DNA of 64,000 nucleotides from Talaromyces rugulosus (taxonomy: Eukaryota; Ascomycota; Eurotiomycetes; Eurotiales; Trichocomaceae). How positions within the stretch are numbered: position 1 is the stretch's first letter; every line of letters begins with the position of its first letter. A program made the position numbers and the translations under genes. The notes below the pieces were generated by a model that was not told the DNA's origin, did not search any database, and saw only the letters and a list, made by a program, of their open reading frames with translations. The stretch is taken from contig NC_049563.1 of the NCBI RefSeq assembly GCF_013368755.1, positions 620,001 through 684,000 of the forward strand, in the 5' to 3' direction. This document shows positions 12,155-23,700 of the stretch, piece after piece.

Positions 12155-14835
12155 ATGGCACTACGCATACTCAAGGGCATCTCGCCCTCTATCGTCTTCC
12201 TCGTGGTGCTGCTGGTGCTGCTACCTACCAAGGCCAGCGCATTCGGAGCTGGCAGTACGTTGTTCCCAACTGTCTCTACAGCCTCTTGACGATCCCACTG
12301 ACTGACCGTGTCAACAGATATCGCTTCTATATCTACCGTCGAGGGCAAAAATTGGCGCCATGGCGATATCGAAGATACCATCAAGGCGCTCGCTTTCATC
12401 AAGGGCCACAAATGGACTTCGACCATGATCAAGCGTGTCTACTTTGGAAATTGGCTGCGTGACTAGTAAGATTTATCTATCAGGGGTAGGAGAGTTGAAT
12501 GAATGGCTAATCCCTCAATGCAGTTCCCAGGCAATGGATGTAGGCACACTGAAGAACCTACAAGCTGATACTATCCGCGTTCTGGTCTGGGTCCTCTCGT
12601 TTATGAGCTTTGGCTATGCGACTGGAGAGTTTGAAGTTACTGCAGACCGACTGGGCGTGTACCGTCCTGAGGAGCATATCGAGTGAGTACCTATATGAGT
12701 TATATATATTTTTCATTACTGACTTGTCTAGTAACCCCAAAGACTACGCAGACAACGAAGATGCGAGACAGTTCGACAAGCGCCTTCGTCCCCCCGTGCG
12801 TCAGGTGGAACTCGACATTGACCCTGAAACCGGCATGAAAAACTACATCGCGAATGAACGGGGTGACTGGGCCACCAGTGCTGCGTACGTCAAGTACAGC
12901 ATGTCTCGAAGCATCCACTACGGCCGTATGTACACCAGCGGTGGTCACGGAAAGGGCAAAGAAGAAGATCTGTGCGAAGCCCTGCGGTGTCTAGGGCAGG
13001 GCCTCCACACGCTGGAGGACTTTGGCGCTCACTCCAACTACTGCGAACTAACCATGCGCGAAATGGGTTACAACAATGTTTTTCCTCACGTAGGCACGGC
13101 CACGCAGATTACTCTCCATGGTCGCCATGTGTTCCCGTTGGTCACGGGCACTTTTGGTATGGTGGATTTCTTTCACTCTGTGCTTGGCGAGGCGAACGAT
13201 CACTTCACCCAGTCTGAGTTGAACGAGGCGGACAATGCTCTCTTGAATGCTGAATCCAACTCGGGATCATCTCCGCTCAACGCACTGACAGGTCTTCTCG
13301 GAAACGTGCCTGGCACGAAGGAACTTGTGATAGAAGCCGAAGAACTTAAACAGCGCTCAGAGCAACAGGCAGCGGCAAACCGCAGTCAGCATGTCCACAC
13401 TGGCTATACTAATTCTTCTCGCGGGTTTGATGAGCCAGTGGCTGGAGGATTCGACCAGTCTCGTGCATACGGGCAAGACTATGGCGCCCCTCAACACCAG
13501 CAACCACAAGGCGGATATGCTACCCATCAGCAACCACCCACTGGCGGAGCCTCTGGAGGTTCGAACATTCCTTCGGCTGTTTCAGACTTCGATCCCCAAA
13601 AGACCGTGAACCAGATCTATCCCATCTTGCAGTTCCGGGACAAGGTTGTTCGCCGCATCAGCTCGATCATCGAAAAGATCCCCGGTCTAGAATCGCTTGT
13701 CGAGAAGATCACCGAGACTGTCACGCTCTTTGTCTTCTCGCTTCTTGCCCCGTTCATCCGGCCGCTTATCAATATGGCCTCTAAATCAATGCAGACGGGG
13801 TCGATGGGTGTCGTTGAATCGTCGGGGAAGCATCAGTACGAGGTGTGGACCGACCCGCACTGTAGCGATCCCACGCACTCGATGCTTTCCAAAGATCACT
13901 TTGTCAACATTCTCAACGCGCCGGCGGGTCAAGTTGCCTCTGCGATTTTGAAGTATGTGGTCCCGCGCGTGCTGTATGCGTGGCAGCATGTCGATGTCCC
14001 CGTGGACCAGGTGTTGAACGACTGTCTACGTGTGTTCCACCATCCGGCCACCAGAGACATGAACAACGAGGCCCACCGGTCCATGTTCGAGGCCGTCGAC
14101 GCCTGGGTCAAGTCGAGATCTGACCACGGACGCAACCTGAACGACGTGCTCAGCGCAGAGGGCGTCAGGGCCGGCAAGAACTTGAAAACAGACTCTTCTG
14201 GAGAATCTCACGGTCCCCATGGAGCTCACACCGGACACACTCACGGCGGCGGCGGCTTCCCTGCTGTTGGCGGCAGTCTCTACGGTGCCGGCCACAGCAG
14301 CCAGGGCCATCAACAACAGCAACAGCAATCCCACTCTTCTGGCGGATTACCCTGGGAGCAATTAGAAAAACTCCCCATCCCTGGTATTTCAAACGTGAGC
14401 AGCATCGCCAATAAGCTCGGCGGATTTGGCAACCTGCTCTCCGGCGTCGGCGGTCTCAGTCGTGACCAACCAGATGAACCACAAGAACAGCAGCACCACG
14501 GTCAAACCCATGGTGGCTATGATCAGGGAGGATACCAACATCAAAGTCATCATCAGCAGTACCAGCATGGCGCTCCACCTGCAGGTGACGGCTACGGCCA
14601 CCAACCCCCTCCTCATTCTCAATATGACCAGCAGCCACAGTATGACTCTGGGTTCCATCTGCCGCCGCCTTCGGGATACGAACAGTACCATGGTAGCTTC
14701 CACGAGCCGCGCGATTATCAGCCGCCAGAGCAAGGATCGCATATGCATGAGTATCATGAGGGAGGACATGGTGGCGGCCACCAACATCACCATCATAGCG
14801 AGCATGGCCACGGACATCACAGTCACCACCATTAG
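12155..14835 (+). CDS. het-C: Het-C heterokaryon-incompatibility family protein
   Basis: Four exons (12155..12254, 12318..12465, 12524..12682, 12732..14835) join in frame to 836 aa. The N-terminus has a signal peptide (hydrophobic IVFLVVLLVLL core, ASA cleavage site). The Het-C core follows: HGDIEDTIKALAFIKG, VYFGNWLRDYSQAMDVG, MSFGYATGEFEV, then LGQGLHTLEDFGAHSNYCEL. The C-terminal third is rich in Gly/Gln/His/Pro and ends in a His-rich tail, comparable to the glycine-rich tail of Neurospora HET-C. Members trigger cell death when unlike alleles meet and are thought to act at the plasma membrane. No pin-c-like HET-domain partner sits beside it here, so an incompatibility role in this species is not shown. 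Confidence 0.9.
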
Positions 14836-15643
14836 TTTTGGTTCATGGGTTATTAATTTGGTTAATTTAGTTGCGTTGGGCCTACGTTAGAAGTAGTGTG
14901 AAAATAAAAATTACTCTTTAGAATCGATTGGCATGCGGTTTTGGCACCTATTCTGTTGATATCATGTCATTCGATATAAGGCCAATACAGGTGACCAGGG
15001 CAACCTTTTGCACCTATTTTCTATAGGGACCATTTGCTAATCTTTATTCAATTCCTTCATAGTTTTTTCTGCCATATCGTAAGAGAGTATAACCGAAGAA
15101 AAAAATGAAAGAACCGTCCAAAGATTTAAAACGAACAAAGCGACAGGCCACGGTTTCGAATGGTAAAAGGCAACTCGAGAGTTCCTTGTCAGACTGGCCG
15201 CGTCCGTAGTAGACGTCTTGCAGGAAGAGTTTCAAGAATTCCCCTTTTGCATTTTTCATTCATCACAAATGAGATGTATGGGGCAAGGATTCTGACTAGG
15301 TGATGACGTGCGACCGTAGCGATATGCAACTTGAAATCAGCTTCTACTGCAACTCCCAAGGGTGGTGTTGGATGAGTCCTGGATATCGATACCACTAGCC
15401 ACAAAACACTAAAAATAAATCTGCTAAGATCAATTCATAATTAAACTGAGCTACAAAACATCCAAATAGGCATGGTCTGAACGTCCGATCATTCAAGTTG
15501 GTATTGATCGATTATATTATCAGGTGAATTCGTTTCGGTTACAAAGATTTTTTTTTAAAACGGCAGCGCGTGCGTGTGTGTTTGAAAGGGAAATAATAGA
15601 TGGATTTGGCTTGTAACTCCTTTTGTTCGTTTTTTTCCTGTCT
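14836..15643. other. Convergent 3' region between het-C and p23 genes
   Basis: 808 bases in which both flanking genes end. No coding frame with family features was recognised. T- and A-rich stretches near 15545-15560 and 15630 may serve 3' end formation. Confidence 0.5.
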
Positions 15644-16533
15644 TTAAGAAAGCTCCTCGATCTTCTTGCCTGAGGACTTCTCATCGCCCTCGAGTTCTGG
15701 CAGATCTTCGTCCTGGGAAGGAATTAGCATAAAAAAGTTGGGAGAAAAAGAAGTCAAAATTAAGGTAAACTTACACCTTCCTCTTCTTCCTCACCGCCAA
15801 GAGCACCGTCTAGGTTGCCTCCACCAAGCTTGGAGAAATCAATGCCACCGAGGCCGCCTTCCTCGCCGCCGAAGCCACCAAAGTTGGCTGCGTAGTCGTC
15901 ATCCACAGCCTCGTCTTGCTCATCCTCATCGATCCACTAGAGATAGTTAGAAAATAAGAACAGAAAAATAAGGTAAATCAAGATGACAAACCTTGTCAAA
16001 GTCAGTCTTGACAAAGTGAACTTTCTTGGCCTCCTTCAAAAGGCGAGGCCAGTACTCCAGGCCCAGCGTCTTCTTCCGCAGCACCATCTCGACACCACGG
16101 GGAGTGTGGTGGGTCTTGCTGTTCTCCGTGTCGATCTCGGCGTAGAGTTCAAGCGTGACGCTGTACTTCTTTTCCTTGATATCTGTACCGGTGAAAGAGA
16201 CGCTCGTCGAGGTGACCTTGACGTCTGCTGACGACGGCGGCACATCGGGAACGTTGATGAAGACCCAGAGGTAGTTGCGAGTCTCGTCGGAATCGGACGA
16301 GCGCTGCGCCCAGGTCACTGCGAGCAAAGAATAGACATGTTAGTGGTGATCTTGATTTTGAAAAAAAAAAAGTGAAAAAAATAAAAATAAAAAAAATCAT
16401 CGGCTTGCAAAAAGCTTCGAGCTATCGCCGAGTCCAATGGTGTGCGGCAAGCACAGTGCGGGGTTTCGCATCATCGAGCTGCGGCTTTGCAAGAGAAAAA
16501 AACAGAGAGCATACCTTCGGGTGTGTAAGACAT
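15644..16533 (-). CDS. wos2: p23/Wos2/Sba1-type Hsp90 co-chaperone (CS domain)
   Basis: Four exons (16533..16515, 16317..15992, 15936..15775, 15712..15644) give 191 aa. The start MSYTPEVTWAQRSS leads into a CS (p23-like) beta-sandwich with NYLWVFINVPDV, VSFTGTD and YSVTLELYAEID. The p23 signature YWPRLLKEAKKVHFVKTDFDKW (residues about 95-116) spans the third splice site. The tail is acidic and Gly-rich (NFGGFGGEEGGLGG) and ends in KKIEELS, as in fungal homologues. p23 binds ATP-closed Hsp90 dimers and slows client release. The first exon is only 19 bases, and its splice donor is needed to reach the conserved MSYTPEV start. Confidence 0.9.
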
Positions 16534-17034
16534 TGTGAAGAGCGATACAGTGAGATAGGAGGAGGGGGGTGTAGAAATGGGGAGAGACGATGAGGTTGCA
16601 GGGTTGCTTGCAGAGTGTAGAAAGCAACAGAGGCTTGACTTGACTTGGTCGCTGGTGGTCTGGAAACTACTGGAACCTCACCTCGCGCCTGTTTGGCCTG
16701 TTTGCGTGCGAGCCTGGGCTCTCAGCCTGTGGGCGGCCTGAGGCAGCGATCGGCGGGCCGTGTACGGTGTGCCGCCAGACGTCACCGCTTTAGGCCCCCT
16801 CTCGCCGAGTCTCTCCATATTATTGTTGTTGTTTTATTCTCCGTACTGAGAATAACAGTCGATCCTCCGTCTAGATAGTCCGCTCGTCGCGGGCGCATGC
16901 TTCTCCTCGTCCTTTGTGACCACTGAACCGCTGCAGGCAGCCACCAGGGGGGCTCAGGCTCACGACCCCGATCAGATCGTCTGGCAGATCAACTCGCATA
17001 TCGCAGCGGATCTTCTTCAGCACATTTCCAAAAC
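16534..17034. other. Divergent promoter region, p23 / VPS24
   Basis: 501 bases, GC-rich at 16690-16800, between two divergently read housekeeping genes. No coding features seen. Confidence 0.5.
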
Positions 17035-17783
17035 ATGGAGACTATCAAGGCAGTCTTTTTCGGGCCGGATCCGCAAGTCCAGGTCAGTCTGAAACAGCCG
17101 CTGTGGTTTTTCGCTGATCGATCGCTAAAACTCAGTCGTCTTAGATGCGGAAATGCAACCAGCTCATCCGATCAAACACCCGACAACTAGACCGCGATAT
17201 CTCCCAACTAAAGTCTCTTGAAAGCAAGACCCGTCAGCTCATCGTCAATGCGTCGCGTCGAGCACAGCGAAATCCATCGCAGGCGAAGCAAGCGACGGCC
17301 GAGACCAAGACGTTTGCTCGTGAATTACTCCGAATCCGGAAACAAAACACACGCCTCACGACGAGTCGCGCCCAGTTACAGAGTGTGCAAATGCAGGTGA
17401 ACGAAGCATTCTCGGTGCGCAAAATCCAGGGCAGCCTCAAAAAATCGACTGGGATCATGAAGGATGTCAACACTCTTGTTCGTATGCCGGAGCTCAACAA
17501 CACCATGCGCCAGTTGTCCACTGAGCTTGTGCGAGCCGGGATTATTGAGGAAATCGTCGACGATGCGCTGCCAAACGACGAGCTCCTTGACGACGAACTG
17601 GAGGAGGCCGACGCTGAAGTCGACAAGGTTCTGCAGGAAGTGCTGCAGGGCAAACTGTCCAAGGTCGAACCGGTCCGTGTCCAACAGCCCGTGGAAGAAG
17701 AGGCGCCGGCAGAAGCAGAGTTTGAAGACCAAGAAGCCACTCTCGAGCAAATGCGCGGCCGGCTGGAGGCGTTGAAGAGTTAA
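17035..17783 (+). CDS. vps24: ESCRT-III subunit Vps24 (CHMP3 homologue)
   Basis: Two exons (17035..17082, 17145..17783) encode 228 aa, matching yeast Vps24 (224 aa). METIKAVFFGPDPQVQMRKCNQLIR is the conserved N-terminal region. Basic helices alpha-1/2 follow (LDRDISQLKSLESKTRQ), then the Vps24/CHMP3 stretch with LVRMPELNNTMRQLSTEL, and an acidic C-terminal regulatory half with a MIM-like end (ATLEQMRGRLEALKS) for Vps4 binding. Vps24 co-polymerises with Snf7/Vps2 on endosomes to bud multivesicular bodies. The 16-codon first exon is required for the conserved start, and its donor and acceptor are canonical. Confidence 0.92.
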
Positions 17784-18446
17784 TATTGGGTACACATGAG
17801 TATATATATACACCCAGGGTTGCTTTTTGTTTTATGTTTCAAGGGCGCGTTTCATTATTCTGGGCGTAAAGGCGCAGGGATTGGTACGATTATTCAGCCT
17901 GCATACCTGCCGTTTTGTTTCGATTTATGATAGACATGAATATGAATATTTAGGTTATAGGTTTATCATTCAGGATACGTAGATAAGAGCGGCTTTACAC
18001 ATACGATAGGTCTCGACTCAGCCTTGTGCCAACTCGGGCATGGAAAAGCGTTTTTTTCCTCTTTGCTTCAATTTCTTTTTCATCTTTTTCATCTTCTTTA
18101 TTGATGCGTTCATATTCATTATTGTTGGGCTGCAAACCGGAGTCGGCCGGAAAAGGCAAGGCGGTGTCCGTTTCAGCCTAGCGCCAAGCTGGCCGCCCCC
18201 CGACGCCTTCCACCGCGTCAGGCCTCAGCCCCGAGGCTCTCTCTCTTCTTCCCTCCACCCTCAGCCATCCCCCCAAACACCATCAAACCAAACTCAACAA
18301 CGCTGCCACTTACCATCGTTGCGAGTTCACCATTCGCGACTACCATCGACCACTGTTTGTTGCCAAGAACATCCCGACTCAAGTCATAGCGCAAACGCGT
18401 TTTATCATCTGTGTCTCATTTCACGAACGACAACTACCCAGCGACC
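17784..18446. other. VPS24 3' region and promoter of the Yra1-type gene
   Basis: 663 bases. T/C-rich sequence at 18045-18115 and a C/T-rich leader at 18240-18430 precede the next ATG. The open frame at 18040-18576 overlaps the leader and has no domain. Confidence 0.5.
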
Positions 18447-20253
18447 ATGTCTTCTTCTAAACTTGACCAGTCTCTCGAGGACATCTCCAAGTCCCGTCGC
18501 CAGGGCGGCCGTGCAAACCGTCGCCGCAGTGGCCCAGCCAAGGCTGCCACAAGCAAAGCCCCTGTTGGTGGAGTGAAGAAAAACACCAAGCCTGCCAGGG
18601 CCGCTACCAAGAGTGGCGCCATCGGCCCCAGCTCTCCTGTGAATGAAAGCAAAATCATCGTCAGTGGACTTGTAAGTTTGATCAACCGACCGAGCGAAAT
18701 CTAGAATGCATGCTAATCAATACCAGCCACACGATGTAGGCGAAAGCAGTATCAAGGTACGTTAATCCAACGGGCTACCTGTGGCCTTGGGTTTCTATCG
18801 CCATCTTCTTGCGAAACCTTTTGAGGCGCGTCCGCTTCCACACAACACCTCGTTTGAGCTGTTCGTGTTTGTTCGAATGCCAACACCAGATGGGTGCTCC
18901 TCTCAAGCAAAATGACCCCTTTCAAAGGGCCTTGTGTCATGACGAGAGTTGAGCTCTGTCGCGTCTAGCGCAACCATGGGTCGCTGCTCACTTATTTACT
19001 TAGTGTAGCCCGATCCACGTATCGCAGACTTGAGTGTGTAAAGTGGTTGAAATACCACTGGGCTACGTTCTACCTTGATGGATTTTCCCTCTCTTCGTAT
19101 GCGATGGGCATCAGCGAGCGCAATAGTGGTTCTGAAGCACTGCACAATGTCGAGTCAATTACTGGATACATCAAAACGAGAGAGCCGTACATGCATGGCA
19201 GGCATAACGGGTAGTACCTCGCTTCTGGTCTGCTGTGGGCATAGCTTCAGGATGGTGATTCATCTTCTGAAGCCTTTCTCTCATGCATTCGTCGTCCGGG
19301 CTTTGGTCGCCCCTGGTACTGGTCCCTTTTACTGTCCGAGACGATGCTCCACAAAGACACGGTTGATCACCGCGCAGACCCTTGATATTGACTTGACAAA
19401 TGCGGAAGCCTTAGTATGCTATTGATGGTATTGAAGTTTTACGAGCCAAGTCCCCGGCATGGCGATCGTCAGGCCGTTGTTTCCAATGTGCAGGTGGTCA
19501 TTATGTGCTCGCTGATGTCCTGCTTCCGGTTCCGATTTTTGCGCGCGCTTCTTTCGCTCTTATCTACGGCGTCTTAGTTCGATAACACGTTACATTGAAA
19601 TACTGATCAGTCTCGCCGTATAGGATTATTTCACAAAGACAGTCGGCCCTGTGAAGCGGGTCACTGTTACCTACAACCAAAACGGTGTCAGCCGTGGTAT
19701 CGCTTCTATCATTTTCAGCAAGCCTGACACTGCCGCCAAGGCCGCCAAAGAACTCAACGGAACCCTTGTTGATGGTCGCCCCATGAAGGTGTGTAGTTTT
19801 GTTCAATTTTCAAAATCATTGCTAATGCAACTTAGGTCGAGGTGGTTGTCGATGCCACCCATGCCCCTCAGGTTCCTGCCCCCAAGCCATTGAGTGAGCG
19901 TGTCACGTAAGTTCCAGCCATTGCTTGTTTTATTATCATATTCTTACCAGTCAATAGTCAATCCAAGGCTAAGCCCAGGCCCGCCACTGCCACGAAGAAT
20001 GCCGCCGCCGCCGGTGGTCGTGGCCGTGTTCGCGCACGTAAGGGTAAAAACCCAACTCAGCGTAAGAAGACTACGGAGGAATTAGATGCTGAGATGGACG
20101 ACTACTTTGTCGGATCCGAGAATGCGCCAGTTGACGCTGCCACCAACGGTGTTGCCCAGCCTGCCGCTAACGGTGATGAAACCATGGCTGAGATTTCTGT
20201 AAGTTTGATGTCCTCTCTTGAAACCACACAAGCTAATATAACTATTGCAGTAA
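18447..20253 (+). CDS. yra1: TREX mRNA-export adaptor, Yra1/Mlo3/ALYREF family
   Basis: Six exons: 18447..18671, 18727..18756, 19624..19788, 19836..19906, 19958..20198 and 20251..20253, giving 244 aa. An N-terminal UAP56-binding motif (KLDQSLEDISKSRR) and an Arg/Gly/Lys-rich linker precede one RRM: IIVSGLPHDVGESSIK, DYFTKTVGPVKRV, then GVSRGIASIIF. A basic region follows, then a C-terminal UAP56-binding motif (LDAEMDDYF). This is the full REF/ALY layout. The protein hands mRNA from the Sub2/UAP56 helicase to the Mex67 exporter in the nucleus. Two oddities: intron 2 is 867 bases inside the RRM, and the last intron falls directly before TAA, so exon 6 contributes only the stop codon. Reading through that intron would add about 28 unrelated residues. 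Confidence 0.9.
18757..19623 (+). other. Unusually long (867-base) intron of the Yra1-type gene
   Basis: GTACGT donor, a TACTGAT branch-like site about 17 bases before the TATAG acceptor. It separates RRM residues SIK and DYF, and the protein is only continuous if it is removed. Other introns in this window are about 45-110 bases. Base composition is not simple-sequence, and a 116-codon frame at 19075-19425 has no recognisable domain. Yeast YRA1 also has a long intron (766 bases) whose slow splicing autoregulates the gene. Confidence 0.85.
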
Positions 20254-20726
20254 GTGAAATATACCTGTTGCGGACCAAGACCTAGTTATCACGCCGATGC
20301 TTTTAGTGATTTTAATACTTTCGCTGTGTTTCTCTCTTGTTTTTATACCTATGATATTTTTCTATTAGTCAGTGGCGACAGTGGCACGGATGGGAAGGGT
20401 TGGGTTGTAGCAGACTGCTTGTCAACGTTTACATATCTAATCAATTTACTGTATTGAGCGATCTTGAAATCAATATTCTATTAGATGATCAACTAACATT
20501 CCATGTAACGTCTTCTATAACGAACATTTGAAACCCAGACGTTAGCATAGAATGTCAATGTTTGACTTTCCAGTCGTATTATTATGTACATATGTGGTAA
20601 ATACAACCATCAATTGATAAATATATCAACTGATGTTCTATCCTTTCGGCTATCTCTAAAAAAAAAAATACAAACAAAAGAAAAAGAAAAAAGAAAAACA
20701 AAAATACATCACAATCGCATCGGCTT
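20254..20726. other. Convergent intergenic region; border of housekeeping and biosynthetic blocks
   Basis: 473 bases between the Yra1-type gene end and the PKS stop. AT-rich, with an A/G-rich tract at 20657-20705. No gene seen. Confidence 0.5.
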
Positions 20727-23700
20727 TTACCAAGTAGGATGCTGCAGCTGGGTCCGTGTGGCGACCATCGTACTCATGGTGGTCATACTGGCACCACCTA
20801 GTACTTCAAACGTTGCCAGATCAGCAGAAAACTCGGTTGCAACCCATTTGCACAACTCCACGGCTAGCAACGAATCCACACCGAGCGTGTATAGGGGAGC
20901 TTGATGGTCGATCTCAAGGTCCTCGGTGATAACTTTATAGTCGTGCGTTAGCTTGCTGATAAGGGACTGCGACACGATATCCCTGGCGTCTTGTAGCGAC
21001 GTGGCAGTAACAAGAGCTTTCCGAGCGTCAATTCGAGGAGTGCCATTGTCATTTTGTTCATCTGATATGGCTACTTCCGGGTGACAAAACAGCCGCTTTC
21101 TGGCGAATAATTTGCCCATATAACCCTCGCCACTCAGGGTCAGTCCAATTAATATTTGCGAGGTTGCTGGTGTCAGAATTGGCAGATCCCTGTTGCAATA
21201 ATGGTCTAGGAGGCCCAACAGAGCCTTGCGCGAGACCGGTGCCATGGGCCCATAGCTGAGAACCTTGTCCAATATCCCCGTTTCGACGAGAATACCGTCT
21301 TCACTCATGGCTCCCAGATCAATTGAGATTGCCTTTTGGCCCTTGGCCACGCGGTACTTGGCCAAGGCATCCATGTATGTGTTTCCGGATGCATAGTTGG
21401 ACTGCGATGGGAGCCCCACGACGCCACTCGCCGACGAGAGCAGGACGAAAAAGTCCAGATCGCGCGGGAGATTCGTCTCCAGATTCCATGATCCTGCAGC
21501 CCTGCATTCGGCGGTGACCCGCCAATCTTCGTATGTCAAGTCATCGAACAGTCTATCTCGCAGCACCAAGGAGCCGTGTATACATCCCTTGATAGGAGGC
21601 ATTGTCTGTGATAGTTCTTGGAAGACACGTCGAACAGCCTCCGGGTCAATGATATCGCAAGGAGGAGTTGCCACTCGCACGTTTTGAGACTCTAGTTCGC
21701 ACACTAGCTCCAGGGCGAGCTCTGTCTTTGCCCCTGACCTTCCTAGGAGGGCTAGATTGCGTGCCCCAAGTCGTACCATCCATCTTGCGATGACTCGACC
21801 AAGTCCGCCGAAGCCACCGGTGATCACGTACGTCACATCGGGGTTGAATGTGCATTGAAAGGACTTTTTCAACAGTACCGGCACTCGTGCGTCTAAGGTG
21901 AGGTCGACGACGAATTTGTCTGTCGTTTGTTCGGCATTCGCCATTTGGAACGCTTCTTTGACGTGATCAACGGCGAAAGAGTTTATTGGCTGGAGGCGGA
22001 GGGCGTTCTGTTCAACGAGGTCGAGTACAGTGTCTATTGTTTTCTTTGCTCGTTTCGGCCTTCTTTGCATCCAATCTATGCTATTGAAATGTGTGTATGA
22101 AATGTTTGTGATCTCTGGCAGGGCAACAGAAAGTAGTTTATTGCTAACTTTCTCTCCAATCTCAACAATCCGGCCATCAGAAGCAATGCATTCACACGAT
22201 GCAACAAAGATATCTTCACCGACACTGGAGTTGATGAGCAGGACATCGACGCCATCTCCCTGGGTGATATTCATGATGAGATCGGTGAAACTGGTGTTTT
22301 CTCTTAAAGCGACATGATCCTCTGCAATCTGATACTGAGCTTGGATAAGTGACTTTTGTTCGTCCGAGTCCACCGTCACGAATACTTCAGCACCAAGGAA
22401 CTGGGCTATTTGCACCGAAACTGGCCATACTCCTCCGGGGCCAGTATGAATGAGGATACGGTCTCCTTGTTGGACTCTGGATATCTCATTTATGGCTTGC
22501 CATGCCGTTCCAAAACCAACTGGAATAGATGCGGCCTCAGAAAATGAAAGGGAAGCAGGTAATTTGCACACCTTGTCGTCCTGACTGCGTATTGTCGTTT
22601 GAAACAAGTCCTGTCCGAAAGTAACAACTCGGTCACCAGACTTGAAGGTAGATGCACTCCCTACTCGAGTTACAATGCCAGCACACTCCAAGCCGAATAC
22701 TCCAGGGATTTTCCCAAGAGCGACTAGGCAGTCATGAACATTCACACCCACTGCTCTCACATCGATTTCCACTTCATCTGCTTGCAATGGTTCCGTTATA
22801 TTGCTCCCTTCGATCCATTGGAAGTTACCGAGGGTGCCCAGCTCGCGCGTCTGCAATTTAACAGCCCCCGCCTCTCCAATCGGCTTGACGGTTACCTGTT
22901 CTTCAGCTTCTGCAGCGGAAACGTCCTCGCTCAGTGGCAAATTTGGTTTCAGTAACGGAATATGTAATGAACCGTCCATTTCGATGAATTCTGACTCCTG
23001 ATGCTCCTTGTCATTGCTGAATATTTCTTCAGCAAGCACCTGTACGACGTATTTAACTTGCTCGCTATGAGCAGGTCCATTGATATCAAGGGCAAGAGTA
23101 CATATACGCCCCATCGTCCGTTCGTTGGACAACGTGCGTACCCATCCGGTGGCCATGCAATGCTCTGGGTTCTTCGGGGTTGCTCCACCACCGGCTGTCA
23201 CCCACAAGACGTGGCCACATTGACTGATTGTTTTCTGTAGCTTGGTCAGGTTTGCTTCACTAATCTGGCTGAAAAATGCTGCGTCTGTTTCGAGAAGGAA
23301 CACAAGAGTTGTCTTTTTGATGGACGGCAAAAATGCACATTCTTCCCACGCAATTTTTTCAACCGCAGATCCGGGGTATTGTGATGCGATAGATTCGCGT
23401 GTTTGCTTGAATAACCCTTTCTGAAAGACGGACTGAGGATTCACAACAAACGTGATGTTGGCAAACTGTTCGTCGCTGGCCATTAAACTCCTCTCTGGCG
23501 CGAGATTAGATACCGCCGTAGATACTAATATCGATGTCTCCTGGCAGTCCGAATGATTATATTCCGGAATTTCAAGGTCAACCCCCGAGAACCCGGTATT
23601 TGTGAGCACATCAGCCCACCGCGTCGTAGTCATTGCCGGGCTCCACGGTCGTCCGTCCTCCATTCCCGCCCACCAGCCTGCCATGAGTCCACCAACAAAG

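Noticed and set aside
19075..19425. 116-codon open frame inside the long Yra1 intron
   Set aside because: No recognisable domain or start context; it lies within an interval that must be spliced out to keep the RRM intact.
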